Both the position numbers and the translations under genes were made by a program. The notes below the pieces were generated by a model, which worked only from the letters and a program-made list of their open reading frames with translations, did not search any database and was not told the origin of the DNA. Source: Acidobacteriaceae bacterium (GTDB lineage: Bacteria > Acidobacteriota > Terriglobia > Terriglobales > Acidobacteriaceae). Taken from it: a stretch of DNA of 13,477 bases. Below are positions 1 through 5,935 of this stretch, piece by piece (positions within the stretch are counted from its first letter, which is position 1; every line of letters starts with the position of its first letter). The stretch is taken from positions 1 to 13,477 of the forward strand of contig PMWR01000339.1 in assembly GCA_003166055.1 (NCBI GenBank), given 5' to 3'.

Positions 1-18
1 ACCTGCGGTGGGGCAGAC

Positions 19-23
19 GCTCG
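19..23. repeat. Left copy of the 5-bp target-site duplication
   Basis: GCTCG directly precedes the TGTGG left end and is repeated at 13457-13461 directly after the CCACA right end. Five bases is the duplication length made by Mu-type transposition. Removing the element and one copy gives a continuous host sequence. Confidence 0.88.
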
Positions 24-31
24 TGTGGTTA

Positions 32-53
32 CCAGAATTGTATGAGAGTGACG
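32..53 (+). repeat. L1: 22-bp transposase-binding-like site at the left end
   Basis: This site starts CCAGAATT and contains the core ATGAGAGT. It lies 8 bp inside the left end, exactly as R1 lies 8 bp inside the right end. It matches R1 and R2 at 16 of 22 positions each. By analogy with Mu L1 it should be bound by the N-terminal domain of the element's transposase during transpososome assembly. Confidence 0.75.
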
Positions 54-88
54 GGATTCGGAGGGATTAGGAAGGATTACGCGGGATA
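53..88 (+). repeat. Four-copy 10-bp-phased GGGATT array inside L1
   Basis: GGGATT begins at 53 and at 63, AGGATT at 73 and GGGATA at 83, so a 6-base core recurs at exactly 10-bp intervals. That places every copy on the same face of the DNA helix, directly against L1. A related GGATTCG is found once near the right end in the opposite orientation (complement of 13392-13398). The spacing suggests a multimeric protein-binding or bending site; the ligand is unknown. Confidence 0.7.
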
Positions 89-90
89 AG

Positions 91-114
91 TGATAAGAAA
101 TGTGCAACTTATCA
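91..114. promoter_or_regulatory. Perfect 7-bp inverted repeat (hairpin or operator-like)
   Basis: TGATAAG at 91-97 is the exact reverse complement of CTTATCA at 108-114, with a 10-base spacer. It lies between the phased GGGATT array and L2, within the transpososome zone of the left end. It could be a binding site for a dimer such as the repressor or the small upstream regulator. There is no T-run, so a terminator is unlikely. Confidence 0.45.
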
Positions 115-159
115 TAACAATCGCTGCGCAATCGCGGGCGCTTTACTGAGGGTGAAATA

Positions 160-181
160 CAGCCACTTTATGGGAGTAAAC
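160..181 (+). repeat. L2: weaker copy of the 22-bp end site
   Basis: This copy matches R2 at about 16 of 22 positions, chiefly through the shared block ATGGGAGTAA at 170-179. It is in the same orientation as L1 and begins 128 bp further in. In Mu a spacer between L1 and L2 is bent by the HU protein, and the larger gap here could play a similar role. The 5' half is poorly matched, so this assignment is less certain. Confidence 0.5.
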
Positions 182-182
182 C

Positions 183-393
183 GATCCTAGCGAAAATCGA
201 CTCTAACAAAATCAACAACTTACAGACTAATCAACTTTAGTAAACATAAAGTCCGAAAAACTTGTCGCTTGGATGGTATATCTAACTGATTTCAATCAAC
301 TAATACGATAAATCCAAGCCAATTTTTACCCAATCCTAGCGACATCCAAGCGACAAGAGAGATTTCAAAACTGCTGATACGCCAATCCTAGAC
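183..393. repeat. Cluster of ATCC(T/A)AGCGAC repeats with a 14-bp inverted pair
   Basis: Copies of an ATCC(T/A)AG motif occur at 184-193, 312-320, 333-343, 344-354 and 385-393, with a reverse-oriented copy at 261-274. Two are back to back (332-354). The reverse copy and 344-357 are perfect 14-bp inverted repeats (ATCCAAGCGACAAG). The cluster fills an AT-rich, gene-free stretch. It resembles an iteron or multi-operator array, such as a repressor-binding or transposition-enhancer region. No protein can be assigned to it from sequence alone. Confidence 0.65.
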
Positions 394-482
394 CGGGCCG
401 AACTGTCTCCTTCTTAACTGTTTACTGATTTATAAACATTCGATGCCGCCGCGAGCTGAACAATAAGGCAGTTCTAGTCCCT

Positions 483-785
483 CTAAGTCGCTTCAGCCAA
501 CCCCGCGCGCAACCCGAACCACCGATGCAGATTTGTGCGAGGAATGCGCCGTTTAGGAAGGAGCCTTTGCGCCACGAGCGGCAATGCGTCCCAATTCACA
601 AAACCACCATCCTCCGTTCGCCAGTGTGGGTTGAACGGCAGCGCGGAGCGTTCCTCAATCTGCACCCAAGTATGGTCCGCTCTGAGGGTGATGATTGCGG
701 CACGCACCTCCAGCGGAAGCCGGTCGATTTTCGACCGTTGGTGTGTAATGCGATGTTTCGCCGGCTTGGGATGGAATTTACTCAT
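483..785 (-). CDS. Mu gp27-like (DUF3486) small protein, possible small terminase
   Basis: This 100-residue protein has an RSKIDRLPLEVRAAI segment at about residues 18-32 and ends with a PRTNLHRWFG helix at about 82-91. That is the KIDRLP ... SRSxLxRW pattern I know from the DUF3486/gp27 family of Mu-like phages. In Mu, gp27 directly precedes the large terminase gp28 and is suspected of DNA recognition in packaging. Between the two blocks there is an insertion with TEDGGFVNWDALPL that I do not recognise. It is the last gene of the leftward operon, 114 bp beyond the glucosaminidase-like gene and across a terminator-like hairpin. No strong Shine-Dalgarno sequence is visible. No large terminase follows; the element ends instead. 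The family call is moderate; the packaging role is inference. Confidence 0.55.
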   Translation of the reverse strand: MSKFHPKPAKHRITHQRSKIDRLPLEVRAAIITLRADHTWVQIEERSALPFNPHWRTEDGGFVNWDALPLVAQRLLPKRRIPRTNLHRWFGLRAGLAEAT

Positions 786-860
786 CAGCGATCAGACGCA
801 GATTCCTGACGTTGGTCAGGTCACCATAAGCTGACAATATCCTGGAGGAACGGATTGAAC

Positions 861-891
861 CAAGAAGGAAGGCCCCGCGGGGCGCGGGGCC
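861..891 (-). terminator. Terminator-like hairpin after the glucosaminidase-like gene
   Basis: GGCCCCGC (871-878) pairs perfectly with GCGGGGCC (884-891) around a 5-base loop. On the minus strand the stem is followed by a pyrimidine-rich TTCCTTCTTG tract (870-861). It lies 9 bp past the stop of the upstream gene. It probably ends or attenuates the transposition operon before the gp27-like gene. Confidence 0.6.
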
Positions 892-899
892 GAATCTAA

Positions 900-1610
900 C
901 TAGGCAACCTTGGCCGTATCGACAGAGGTCCGAGCGGCGCGTTCACGTTCTAAGGTGATCCCCGAGCCAATCAAGCCATTCTCCAACCTCACCTTACCTG
1001 AGGTTGAGTCCACAACTGCTTTGTAGATGTCCTTTGTGTATTCCCCTGGTTGGAGGGAAGCTGCCAAGTCGCAATCTTCCAGGCCATATTCCTCAATATT
1101 AGCTAAAATTTGCTCCCCGTCCATCGTGTCACCCATCCCGAGAGAGTAAATCTTACTCACATATTTTTCGATGTCTGGCAACAGCCTCATAGCCTTCTGG
1201 TACTTCCGCGACTCAGCCAACTGAGACGCCATTTCCATAAACCACCTCAGCGTCTCAGGCGAATAACAGCAATCGCAGCCAGGCCATTCCACGGCGCTCT
1301 TGAGGTTTTTGATCAAGTTATCAGCCATGAAACCGTGGTGGTCCATCGCTATTGAGAGCAAAACGCTCGCTGGAATCTTGTAAATGCGCTGTGCGCTCTG
1401 CGCCGCAAGGACTGTTCGGAGCAGGAACTTAACGACGGCGAGACCATCCATCAACTTCAGCGGGAGGTATCCCCTACGCTCGCATTCATCGATCAGTTCG
1501 CCGCTGAAGTTGGTGCTTCTGATTAGCGGCGCGATCAGCGCCATCTCTACGGCGTGGAACATCGGAACGTGATGGTGACTCGCGGTCTTCTTGGAACTTT
1601 GCTTCTGCAT
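900..1610 (-). CDS. Degenerate glucosaminidase-like protein, function uncertain
   Basis: This 236-residue protein carries YKIPASVLLSIAMDHHGF at residues 77-94. The segment resembles the YGIPASVxLAQAxLESGWG core of glucosaminidase-type peptidoglycan hydrolases (FlgJ/endolysin class). At the position of the catalytic glutamate this protein has His91. A GCDCC cluster at 111-115 could bind metal or form disulfides. No signal peptide or convincing membrane segment is seen. I chose the start at 1610 because GGAG lies 9 bp upstream. An in-frame ATG at 1664 would add 18 residues but lacks a ribosome site. The gene stands between the GemA-like and gp27-like genes, where Mu-like phages often carry lysis functions. 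The similarity covers a short core, so this may be an unrelated protein; if related, it is probably not a lytic enzyme. Confidence 0.4.
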   Translation of the reverse strand: MQKQSSKKTASHHHVPMFHAVEMALIAPLIRSTNFSGELIDECERRGYLPLKLMDGLAVVKFLLRTVLAAQSAQRIYKIPASVLLSIAMDHHGFMADNLIKNLKSAVEWPGCDCCYSPETLRWFMEMASQLAESRKYQKAMRLLPDIEKYVSKIYSLGMGDTMDGEQILANIEEYGLEDCDLAASLQPGEYTKDIYKAVVDSTSGKVRLENGLIGSGITLERERAARTSVDTAKVA

Positions 1611-1706
1611 CGCTTTTTTCTCCAGCCGGCTGTCCGCGGCCTTTGGATACGCGCATTGTTGCATAATGGAGCAACGCGTTCGCGTGCCTTCCCGCGCGTT
1701 ACGCCA

Positions 1707-1741
1707 GGCGCAGGCGAGCGATCCTAACGCTCACCTGCGCC
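1707..1741. other. Strong intergenic hairpin between GemA-like and glucosaminidase-like genes
   Basis: GGCGCAGG (1707-1714) pairs with CCTGCGCC (1734-1741) and GAGCG (1716-1720) with CGCTC (1728-1732). One C/A mismatch interrupts the stem and the loop has 7 bases. On the minus strand no T-run follows, so it is not a standard intrinsic terminator. It may be an mRNA-stabilising or attenuating structure within the leftward operon. Confidence 0.55.
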
Positions 1742-1752
1742 GCCTCAGTCAA

Positions 1753-2379
1753 TCAAATCCCCTCCGCAATCGCCTTCCCTTTCGGCGCGCAAGAGAGAGA
1801 TGCCCTATCCGCCGTGGAGCTGCCACGCGCAGACTTCTTTCGCGGGGCGGCGTGCCAGCGGCCGGCGCGAACCAGCATTGCCTTCAGTGCCCAATAAATG
1901 CGGTTCGCCTGATCTGCCGTACGGATCACAACCTGGTCAGTTGCTCCCAGAGGCGAGCGCGGCGATTTCAGCCACGCGTTGAACTGCTCCTGAGTCCAAT
2001 CCAAGCGGCTCACCAGCTCATGCACTCTCGCCAGATCATCCGGGCTGGCCATTTGGATAACTGAAGACAAGGCCCCGCGCCGCCCTGCCGTGCCGGCAGC
2101 CTGGGCGCGATCTCTGGAGTAAACGCGACGCCACGGATTGGCCTTTTCACCAAGAGGTTGTCCCATCGAGCCTTTCAGGATGTCGATCAGAGCGCGCGCT
2201 TCGTCGCGGGTGAGATCTGAGAATGAAGGTACGTCGTGGCCGGTATTCTCGGAGGCCCACGCAAGGCGCGCGGCACGCGGATCTGCGCCATCGGGCAGCG
2301 AATGCGCCTCCCACTTCGAATAAAGGGCCATAAGCGCCACTACCTGGTCGCGCGTGGCTGAGCCTTTGTCCTGGATCAT
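1753..2379 (-). CDS. GemA-like (Mu gp16 / DUF1018) regulatory protein
   Basis: This protein has 208 residues. Residues about 8-72 contain ALYSKWEAHSL, AARLAWASENTG and LTRDEARALIDILKGSMG. Residues about 115-172 contain a comparable series: HELVSRLDWTQEQFNAWL, then ADQANRIYWALKAML. The pattern of a Trp-containing helix, a short loop and a final 'qA..lI..Lk' helix is that of the GemA/gp16 family of Mu-like phages, which affects host gene expression and gyrase. Here it appears twice, as if the domain were duplicated. The C-terminal tail is basic and Ser-rich. The ATG at 2379 overlaps the MuB-like stop as ATGA, indicating translational coupling. The position after A and B fits Mu-like early operons. 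The identity rests on weak motifs and position. Confidence 0.5.
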   Translation of the reverse strand: MIQDKGSATRDQVVALMALYSKWEAHSLPDGADPRAARLAWASENTGHDVPSFSDLTRDEARALIDILKGSMGQPLGEKANPWRRVYSRDRAQAAGTAGRRGALSSVIQMASPDDLARVHELVSRLDWTQEQFNAWLKSPRSPLGATDQVVIRTADQANRIYWALKAMLVRAGRWHAAPRKKSARGSSTADRASLSCAPKGKAIAEGI

Positions 2380-3389
2380 CTGGCCTCCTCGCTCGCTTCC
2401 GTTTCAGGAGGCAGTGTTGCCGCCTTAATTTGGTCGAGAGCATTCGTCAACGTACGCACGTTTACATAGGTGCGGCCGCCGTCAAAAGCGTCGCGTGTAG
2501 TGGAGTTTGCTATCAGTTCGTCTACCAGTTGTTCAGCCTCTTGCCGCGGACGATCTCTGAGCAATTGGCCGATCTCGCGCTCGACAATTCCCCGCGCCTC
2601 TCTGCGCTCCAGCCCAGGCAGCCGGACCTTCGCGATAATGCGGGAATTCCATTGTTCCAGCGTGGCGCTGAATTCGTCGAATTTGCGCTTGAGATCATGT
2701 GAGCCAGCGAAGAGCAATGAGAAGTGCGGCGGCCGGTCGAGTAACTCGCGCAGAGTTTCTAAGCATTCAAGGCTGAGGTGATTTGCTTCATCGATCACCA
2801 ACACGACTCGACTGGCTCGGAACTCGAAACGAATTCCGTCGAGCATAACATCGATTGCGTTGCTCACTCGGCAGCCGCAAGCGATAGCGACACGCCGTAT
2901 GAGGTCTCGTGGTCGTAGGCCTTGGCGGGCATAGATATAAAATGCTCGGCGCGTTCCTTTGGTGGTCATCTCCGCCAAATTGAGCGCCGCCACCTGGTGC
3001 TCCAAAACGAATGATTTCTGCGATCCTGGCGGCGCATAGATCATAAAAGCGGTGGGCCGCGGTAAGAGCTGCTCGAATGTCTCCTGAATGGTTCGAACGT
3101 TCGCGGTGGAGTACAGCTCGCCTGTCACATGCGTGGGCGGTTCAACTGGATGCTGATCCATGAACACGGCGGCTTTTCCCGCGAGAACTCGAGCTGATCC
3201 AGCGATGTAGTGGTAGGTGTCGCAGAGAAAAAAGCGCACCGCCGCGTCCGAGTAACCGATGCGCCGCGCGAACTCCTGCCAAGAGAGACCGGTCCGCGAA
3301 AGGTAATCGAGGACACGTTTACGCACTGGACCGTTCACTTCTTCTTCAGCAGCGAGTGCGATGCGATTTGCTTGAATATCGCGTTTCAT
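2376..3389 (-). CDS. MuB-like AAA ATPase, transposition target-delivery protein
   Basis: This 337-residue protein has an N-terminal helix-turn-helix region at about residues 25-55 (GLSWQEFARRIGYSDAAVRFF) and then an ATPase domain. The P-loop is APPGSQKS (119-126), the Walker B LVIDE ends at D200-E201, and a sensor-like LLFAGSHD lies at 225-232. That arrangement is typical of MuB and its relatives, which bind target DNA, activate the transposase and give target immunity. In the P-loop the usual Gly before Lys is Gln124, while Lys125 and Ser126 are kept. The start at 3389 is chosen because its ATG overlaps the transposase stop as ATGA. An open frame continues upstream to 3524, but that part lies inside the transposase gene and its composition is unlike a protein domain. 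It forms the operon core with the transposase and the GemA-like gene. Confidence 0.88.
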   Translation of the reverse strand: MKRDIQANRIALAAEEEVNGPVRKRVLDYLSRTGLSWQEFARRIGYSDAAVRFFLCDTYHYIAGSARVLAGKAAVFMDQHPVEPPTHVTGELYSTANVRTIQETFEQLLPRPTAFMIYAPPGSQKSFVLEHQVAALNLAEMTTKGTRRAFYIYARQGLRPRDLIRRVAIACGCRVSNAIDVMLDGIRFEFRASRVVLVIDEANHLSLECLETLRELLDRPPHFSLLFAGSHDLKRKFDEFSATLEQWNSRIIAKVRLPGLERREARGIVEREIGQLLRDRPRQEAEQLVDELIANSTTRDAFDGGRTYVNVRTLTNALDQIKAATLPPETEASEEAR

Positions 3390-5458
3390 TGTGGGTCTTT
3401 TCTTAGGCTTCCCAGAAACATTCTTGCCGCCTCCGCTGGGGTCATTGACGCGGCAGCATTCACGTCCGGCCGAGTGCGAGGCGTGCTGTGCGTGATGTTG
3501 TCGCCTACGGCTGGTGTGAGCCAAACTGTCTCAGCTAAGTGCTCGACCTCGCTCTTGGCTCCGTTGGCGCGGGCGACCAGCGTAATGCCGCGCAAGGTCG
3601 CACGATCCTTCTTTTCGAGGTGACGCCGCACCTGCATTGAGGCAGCGATGACGGGGGCCGCCGTCGCAGACTGTTCGACGAATTGTTCAGCCTTAGCCCA
3701 TGTGAGGAATTCGCCGTCTTCATCGAGAATGGCTACGGATTCGACATCGTTAAGATCGAACGCCACGATCACATTGGTGCGGTTCAGCCGATGCATCTGG
3801 TCATAACTGTGGCCGTCGTAACCCACGTAGCGGCGCTTTGCAATTCGAACAGAGCCTTCCTGCACAAGGCGGGTTTCGCGTTCCAACAGCATCATGGCGA
3901 GCAGATCGGGCTCGGGCGCGGGCCGTTGCTGAGGGTTGCGCTCGTCAACGAAGACCTGGGCAGGCGTGCGACCATCCATACCGCGACCGCGGTGGACGGC
4001 GCTATGATATTCATCAAGCCATGTCTGGAATGCCCCGATGAAGAGAGAGGCGCGCGGATGCTGAGACTGGTTTACCTCTCCATGCCGCAACAGCTTGCGG
4101 TGAGCTGCCATGGCCATCTCTGTTAGGTCCGGCCGGAGATCGGAGCGACCGGCCGTGTAGGTAGGCCACTTCCGATCAAACCTCTCATGCATTGTCCTAA
4201 AAAATCTCTCCACATGCTTACTTTGCGGATGCCGAACGATGCAATGAGTTACCGAAATTCCGCAGCGGGCCAGAATGCCCATCTCTTCAATCTTGACCAT
4301 CTCGCGGGCGGCCCACCCAGTAGGCGCTAGGTCCGATTCGCGCAAGTAGCCTGGAATCGCACCCTTTGCGACCTTTAGATAATCCCGTCCATTGTCGCAA
4401 TAAAAATTTTCGCAGGGGCCGTGGCGGAGAATCGCGTTTCGAAGCGCAGTTCCGATTGATCGGCTCGACCCTTCCCAGGCGAAGGAATGCCCAACGACGA
4501 AGCGCGATTTGAAATCAAGGATGGCTGTCAGACGCAACCGAATCGGCGCGCCGTACGGCTGCTCAGGGAAACAGTCGTTGAAAACCTCGACATCGAACAG
4601 CGCGTGATCTGAAACCCAAATTAAGTTCGCATGCTCGGTATAGCTGCGCGACACGTAGGGAGCGCACATTTCCCGGTACTTCGCAGCGCCCTCGCGAGCA
4701 AGAATGCGCAGGGTGGGCGGGATTGACTGCAACGCCACGCGCACTGTTTCATAGCTCGGCAAATCGGCAACAGGCACGCCCAACGATGGAGCGTCGCGCT
4801 TGATTGCTTCCCACGCGCAGGTCACAGACTGCCTTTGCTCAAGATGGACGTAAGCCGCGAAAACAGCGGCTTCCGGATAGCGCGAGAACCAACGCGACTC
4901 GCCTTTATCCTTGCGAGGACCATCGAACAGCGCCTGGGCGCCGCGTTCCTTATAAACCTTGTACCAGCGCCAGATCGTAGCACGGCCGCCGTGAGCGCGA
5001 CCGATCTCCTGTGCCAGCTCGTCGGCGTTGCCGGCGGCGAAGCCGCTGTTCCGCAGCCACTGCTTCTTCTCTGCTCCCCCCGCCAATTTTAGATATTCAA
5101 CCAGCGGATTAATCGCAGCGGTGCGAACTTCGATTTGTTTGTAATGATCCTCGTGGACTGGCAACCGAGAAGAGCCAGCACCGGATTGGTTCGCGCCGAA
5201 GAGCACGAGCTGACCGCCGTTCGGCTCAGAACAGGAGGCCATTTCGGGAGAATCATTACGGTTGCGGCGCAGGAATTTAATCTGCAAATCGGGCGGAAGA
5301 GAAAGCAGAGAATATTCGCGGCCAGGGCGCCCGTTGCGGCCACGCCCCTTCAATTGCCGCCAGCGCAGCTCACCTGCCTTGACTCTTTGCTGCACGGTAC
5401 GCGCGGACCATCCAGTCAGGTCCATCAATTCTTCGAGATTGAGAAAGGCATCCGCCAT
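3386..5458 (-). CDS. MuA-like DDE transposase
   Basis: This 690-residue protein is close to MuA in length (663). An N-terminal Mu-type DNA-binding helix-turn-helix lies at about residues 5-65 (LMDLTGWSARTVQQRVKAG), and a second at about 145-180 (RATIWRWYKVYKERG). The catalytic core contains D284 (WVSDHALFDV), D355 (NFYCDNGRDY) and E417 (SKHVERFFRT). Their spacing of 71 and 62 residues is close to that of MuA D269, D336 and E392. A beta-barrel region at about 510-590 (KRRYVGYDGHSYD) and a C-terminal tail follow; in MuA these contact MuB. It cuts and joins the 22-bp-site ends to target DNA. AAGG lies 4 bp before the ATG, and the upstream regulator ends 8 bp earlier. The triad looks intact and the gene functional. 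Confidence 0.95.
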   Translation of the reverse strand: MADAFLNLEELMDLTGWSARTVQQRVKAGELRWRQLKGRGRNGRPGREYSLLSLPPDLQIKFLRRNRNDSPEMASCSEPNGGQLVLFGANQSGAGSSRLPVHEDHYKQIEVRTAAINPLVEYLKLAGGAEKKQWLRNSGFAAGNADELAQEIGRAHGGRATIWRWYKVYKERGAQALFDGPRKDKGESRWFSRYPEAAVFAAYVHLEQRQSVTCAWEAIKRDAPSLGVPVADLPSYETVRVALQSIPPTLRILAREGAAKYREMCAPYVSRSYTEHANLIWVSDHALFDVEVFNDCFPEQPYGAPIRLRLTAILDFKSRFVVGHSFAWEGSSRSIGTALRNAILRHGPCENFYCDNGRDYLKVAKGAIPGYLRESDLAPTGWAAREMVKIEEMGILARCGISVTHCIVRHPQSKHVERFFRTMHERFDRKWPTYTAGRSDLRPDLTEMAMAAHRKLLRHGEVNQSQHPRASLFIGAFQTWLDEYHSAVHRGRGMDGRTPAQVFVDERNPQQRPAPEPDLLAMMLLERETRLVQEGSVRIAKRRYVGYDGHSYDQMHRLNRTNVIVAFDLNDVESVAILDEDGEFLTWAKAEQFVEQSATAAPVIAASMQVRRHLEKKDRATLRGITLVARANGAKSEVEHLAETVWLTPAVGDNITHSTPRTRPDVNAAASMTPAEAARMFLGSLRKDPQ

Positions 5459-5466
5459 CGCGCCTT

Positions 5467-5859
5467 CTAACGCCCCGTTCCCGAGTTGCGTTGCAAGAGT
5501 GAATTCACTATGACGTTCTTATCTCGGCGCTGGCGTTGCGCAGCTAGCTCGCACTCTCCGAGCTTCGCCAAACCTCGAACTCTGGGAGTGAGCAGTAGAT
5601 ATTGCAAATCGTCGCAGCCGGTCACCTCGCAGAACGGACCCACCAACGCGGCCGGAAATCGGGCGCCCCCTTTGCTCGGCGCGGTGAAGTCGTCTAACAT
5701 GCGCACAGTGATGGGGCGGCCCACTCGCGCGCTTAATTCGTCCGCGATCTGTTCCCTGCTCTTACCAGAAGAGCGGATGGCGGTCTTTGCAGCGTTTCGA
5801 ACCGCCAAATCCTGAGCGTCCGGTTTTTGGATACCGGAAAATGGGGCCAAATTCGGCAT
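5467..5859 (-). CDS. Small Ner-position DNA-binding-like regulator
   Basis: This protein has 130 residues. A predicted helical region at about residues 22-95 reads AKTAIRSSGKSREQIADELS, then RPITVRMLDDFTA, then RFPAALVGPFCEVTG. I recognise this as the type of small protein found just upstream of the transposase in Mu-like phages of the B3/D3112 kind, where Mu itself has Ner. The alternating helices suggest a repressor-like helix-turn-helix. The basic C-terminal tail (QRQRRDKN) could also contact DNA. GAGG lies 4 bp before the ATG. It is the first gene of the leftward operon and diverges from the repressor across a 76-bp region with nested dyads, so it probably binds there. The family is not named with certainty. 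Confidence 0.65.
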   Translation of the reverse strand: MPNLAPFSGIQKPDAQDLAVRNAAKTAIRSSGKSREQIADELSARVGRPITVRMLDDFTAPSKGGARFPAALVGPFCEVTGCDDLQYLLLTPRVRGLAKLGECELAAQRQRRDKNVIVNSLLQRNSGTGR

Positions 5860-5935
5860 TTAACCTCACGTAAGTACGGCTTACACTTGCTTAAGTGGAA
5901 GGTTACACCGCGCCCCCGACGGGAGTCAAGAGAAC
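5860..5935. promoter_or_regulatory. Divergent control region with nested operator-like dyads
   Basis: This region separates the leftward transposition operon from the rightward repressor gene. It contains GTAAG (5870-5874)/CTTAC (5880-5884), directly followed by CACTT (5884-5888)/AAGTG (5893-5897). All of this is framed by TAACCT (5861-5866)/AGGTTA (5900-5905). In Mu the repressor and Ner bind the equivalent interval to choose between lysogeny and transposition. No convincing -35/-10 pair could be placed on either strand. The dyads are seen; the operator role is inferred from position. Confidence 0.6.

Larger units (their letters stand above)
54..482. other. Gene-free left-end region (about 430 bp)
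   Basis: No credible coding region was found here on either strand. The stretch is clearly more AT-rich than the genes and holds the phased GGGATT array, a 7-bp dyad, the L2 site and the ATCC(T/A)AGCGAC cluster. It also has repeated AATCAACT words (229-236, 295-302) and a short GTTTA/TAAAC dyad (420-437). It lies downstream of the leftward operon, so its role is probably structural or regulatory for the left end. Confidence 0.7.

Noticed and set aside
261..330. Sigma-70-like promoters in the left-end region
   Set aside because: The best pair on the minus strand, TTGGGT with a 17-bp spacer to TATCGT, matches the consensus too weakly to claim in AT-rich DNA.
183..393. CRISPR array
   Set aside because: The repeats are short, unevenly spaced and present in both orientations, with no uniform spacers and no cas genes.
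3390..3524. N-terminal extension of the MuB-like protein (start at 3524)
   Set aside because: It lies inside the transposase gene and lacks a domain-like composition. The ATGA overlap at 3389 is the better start.
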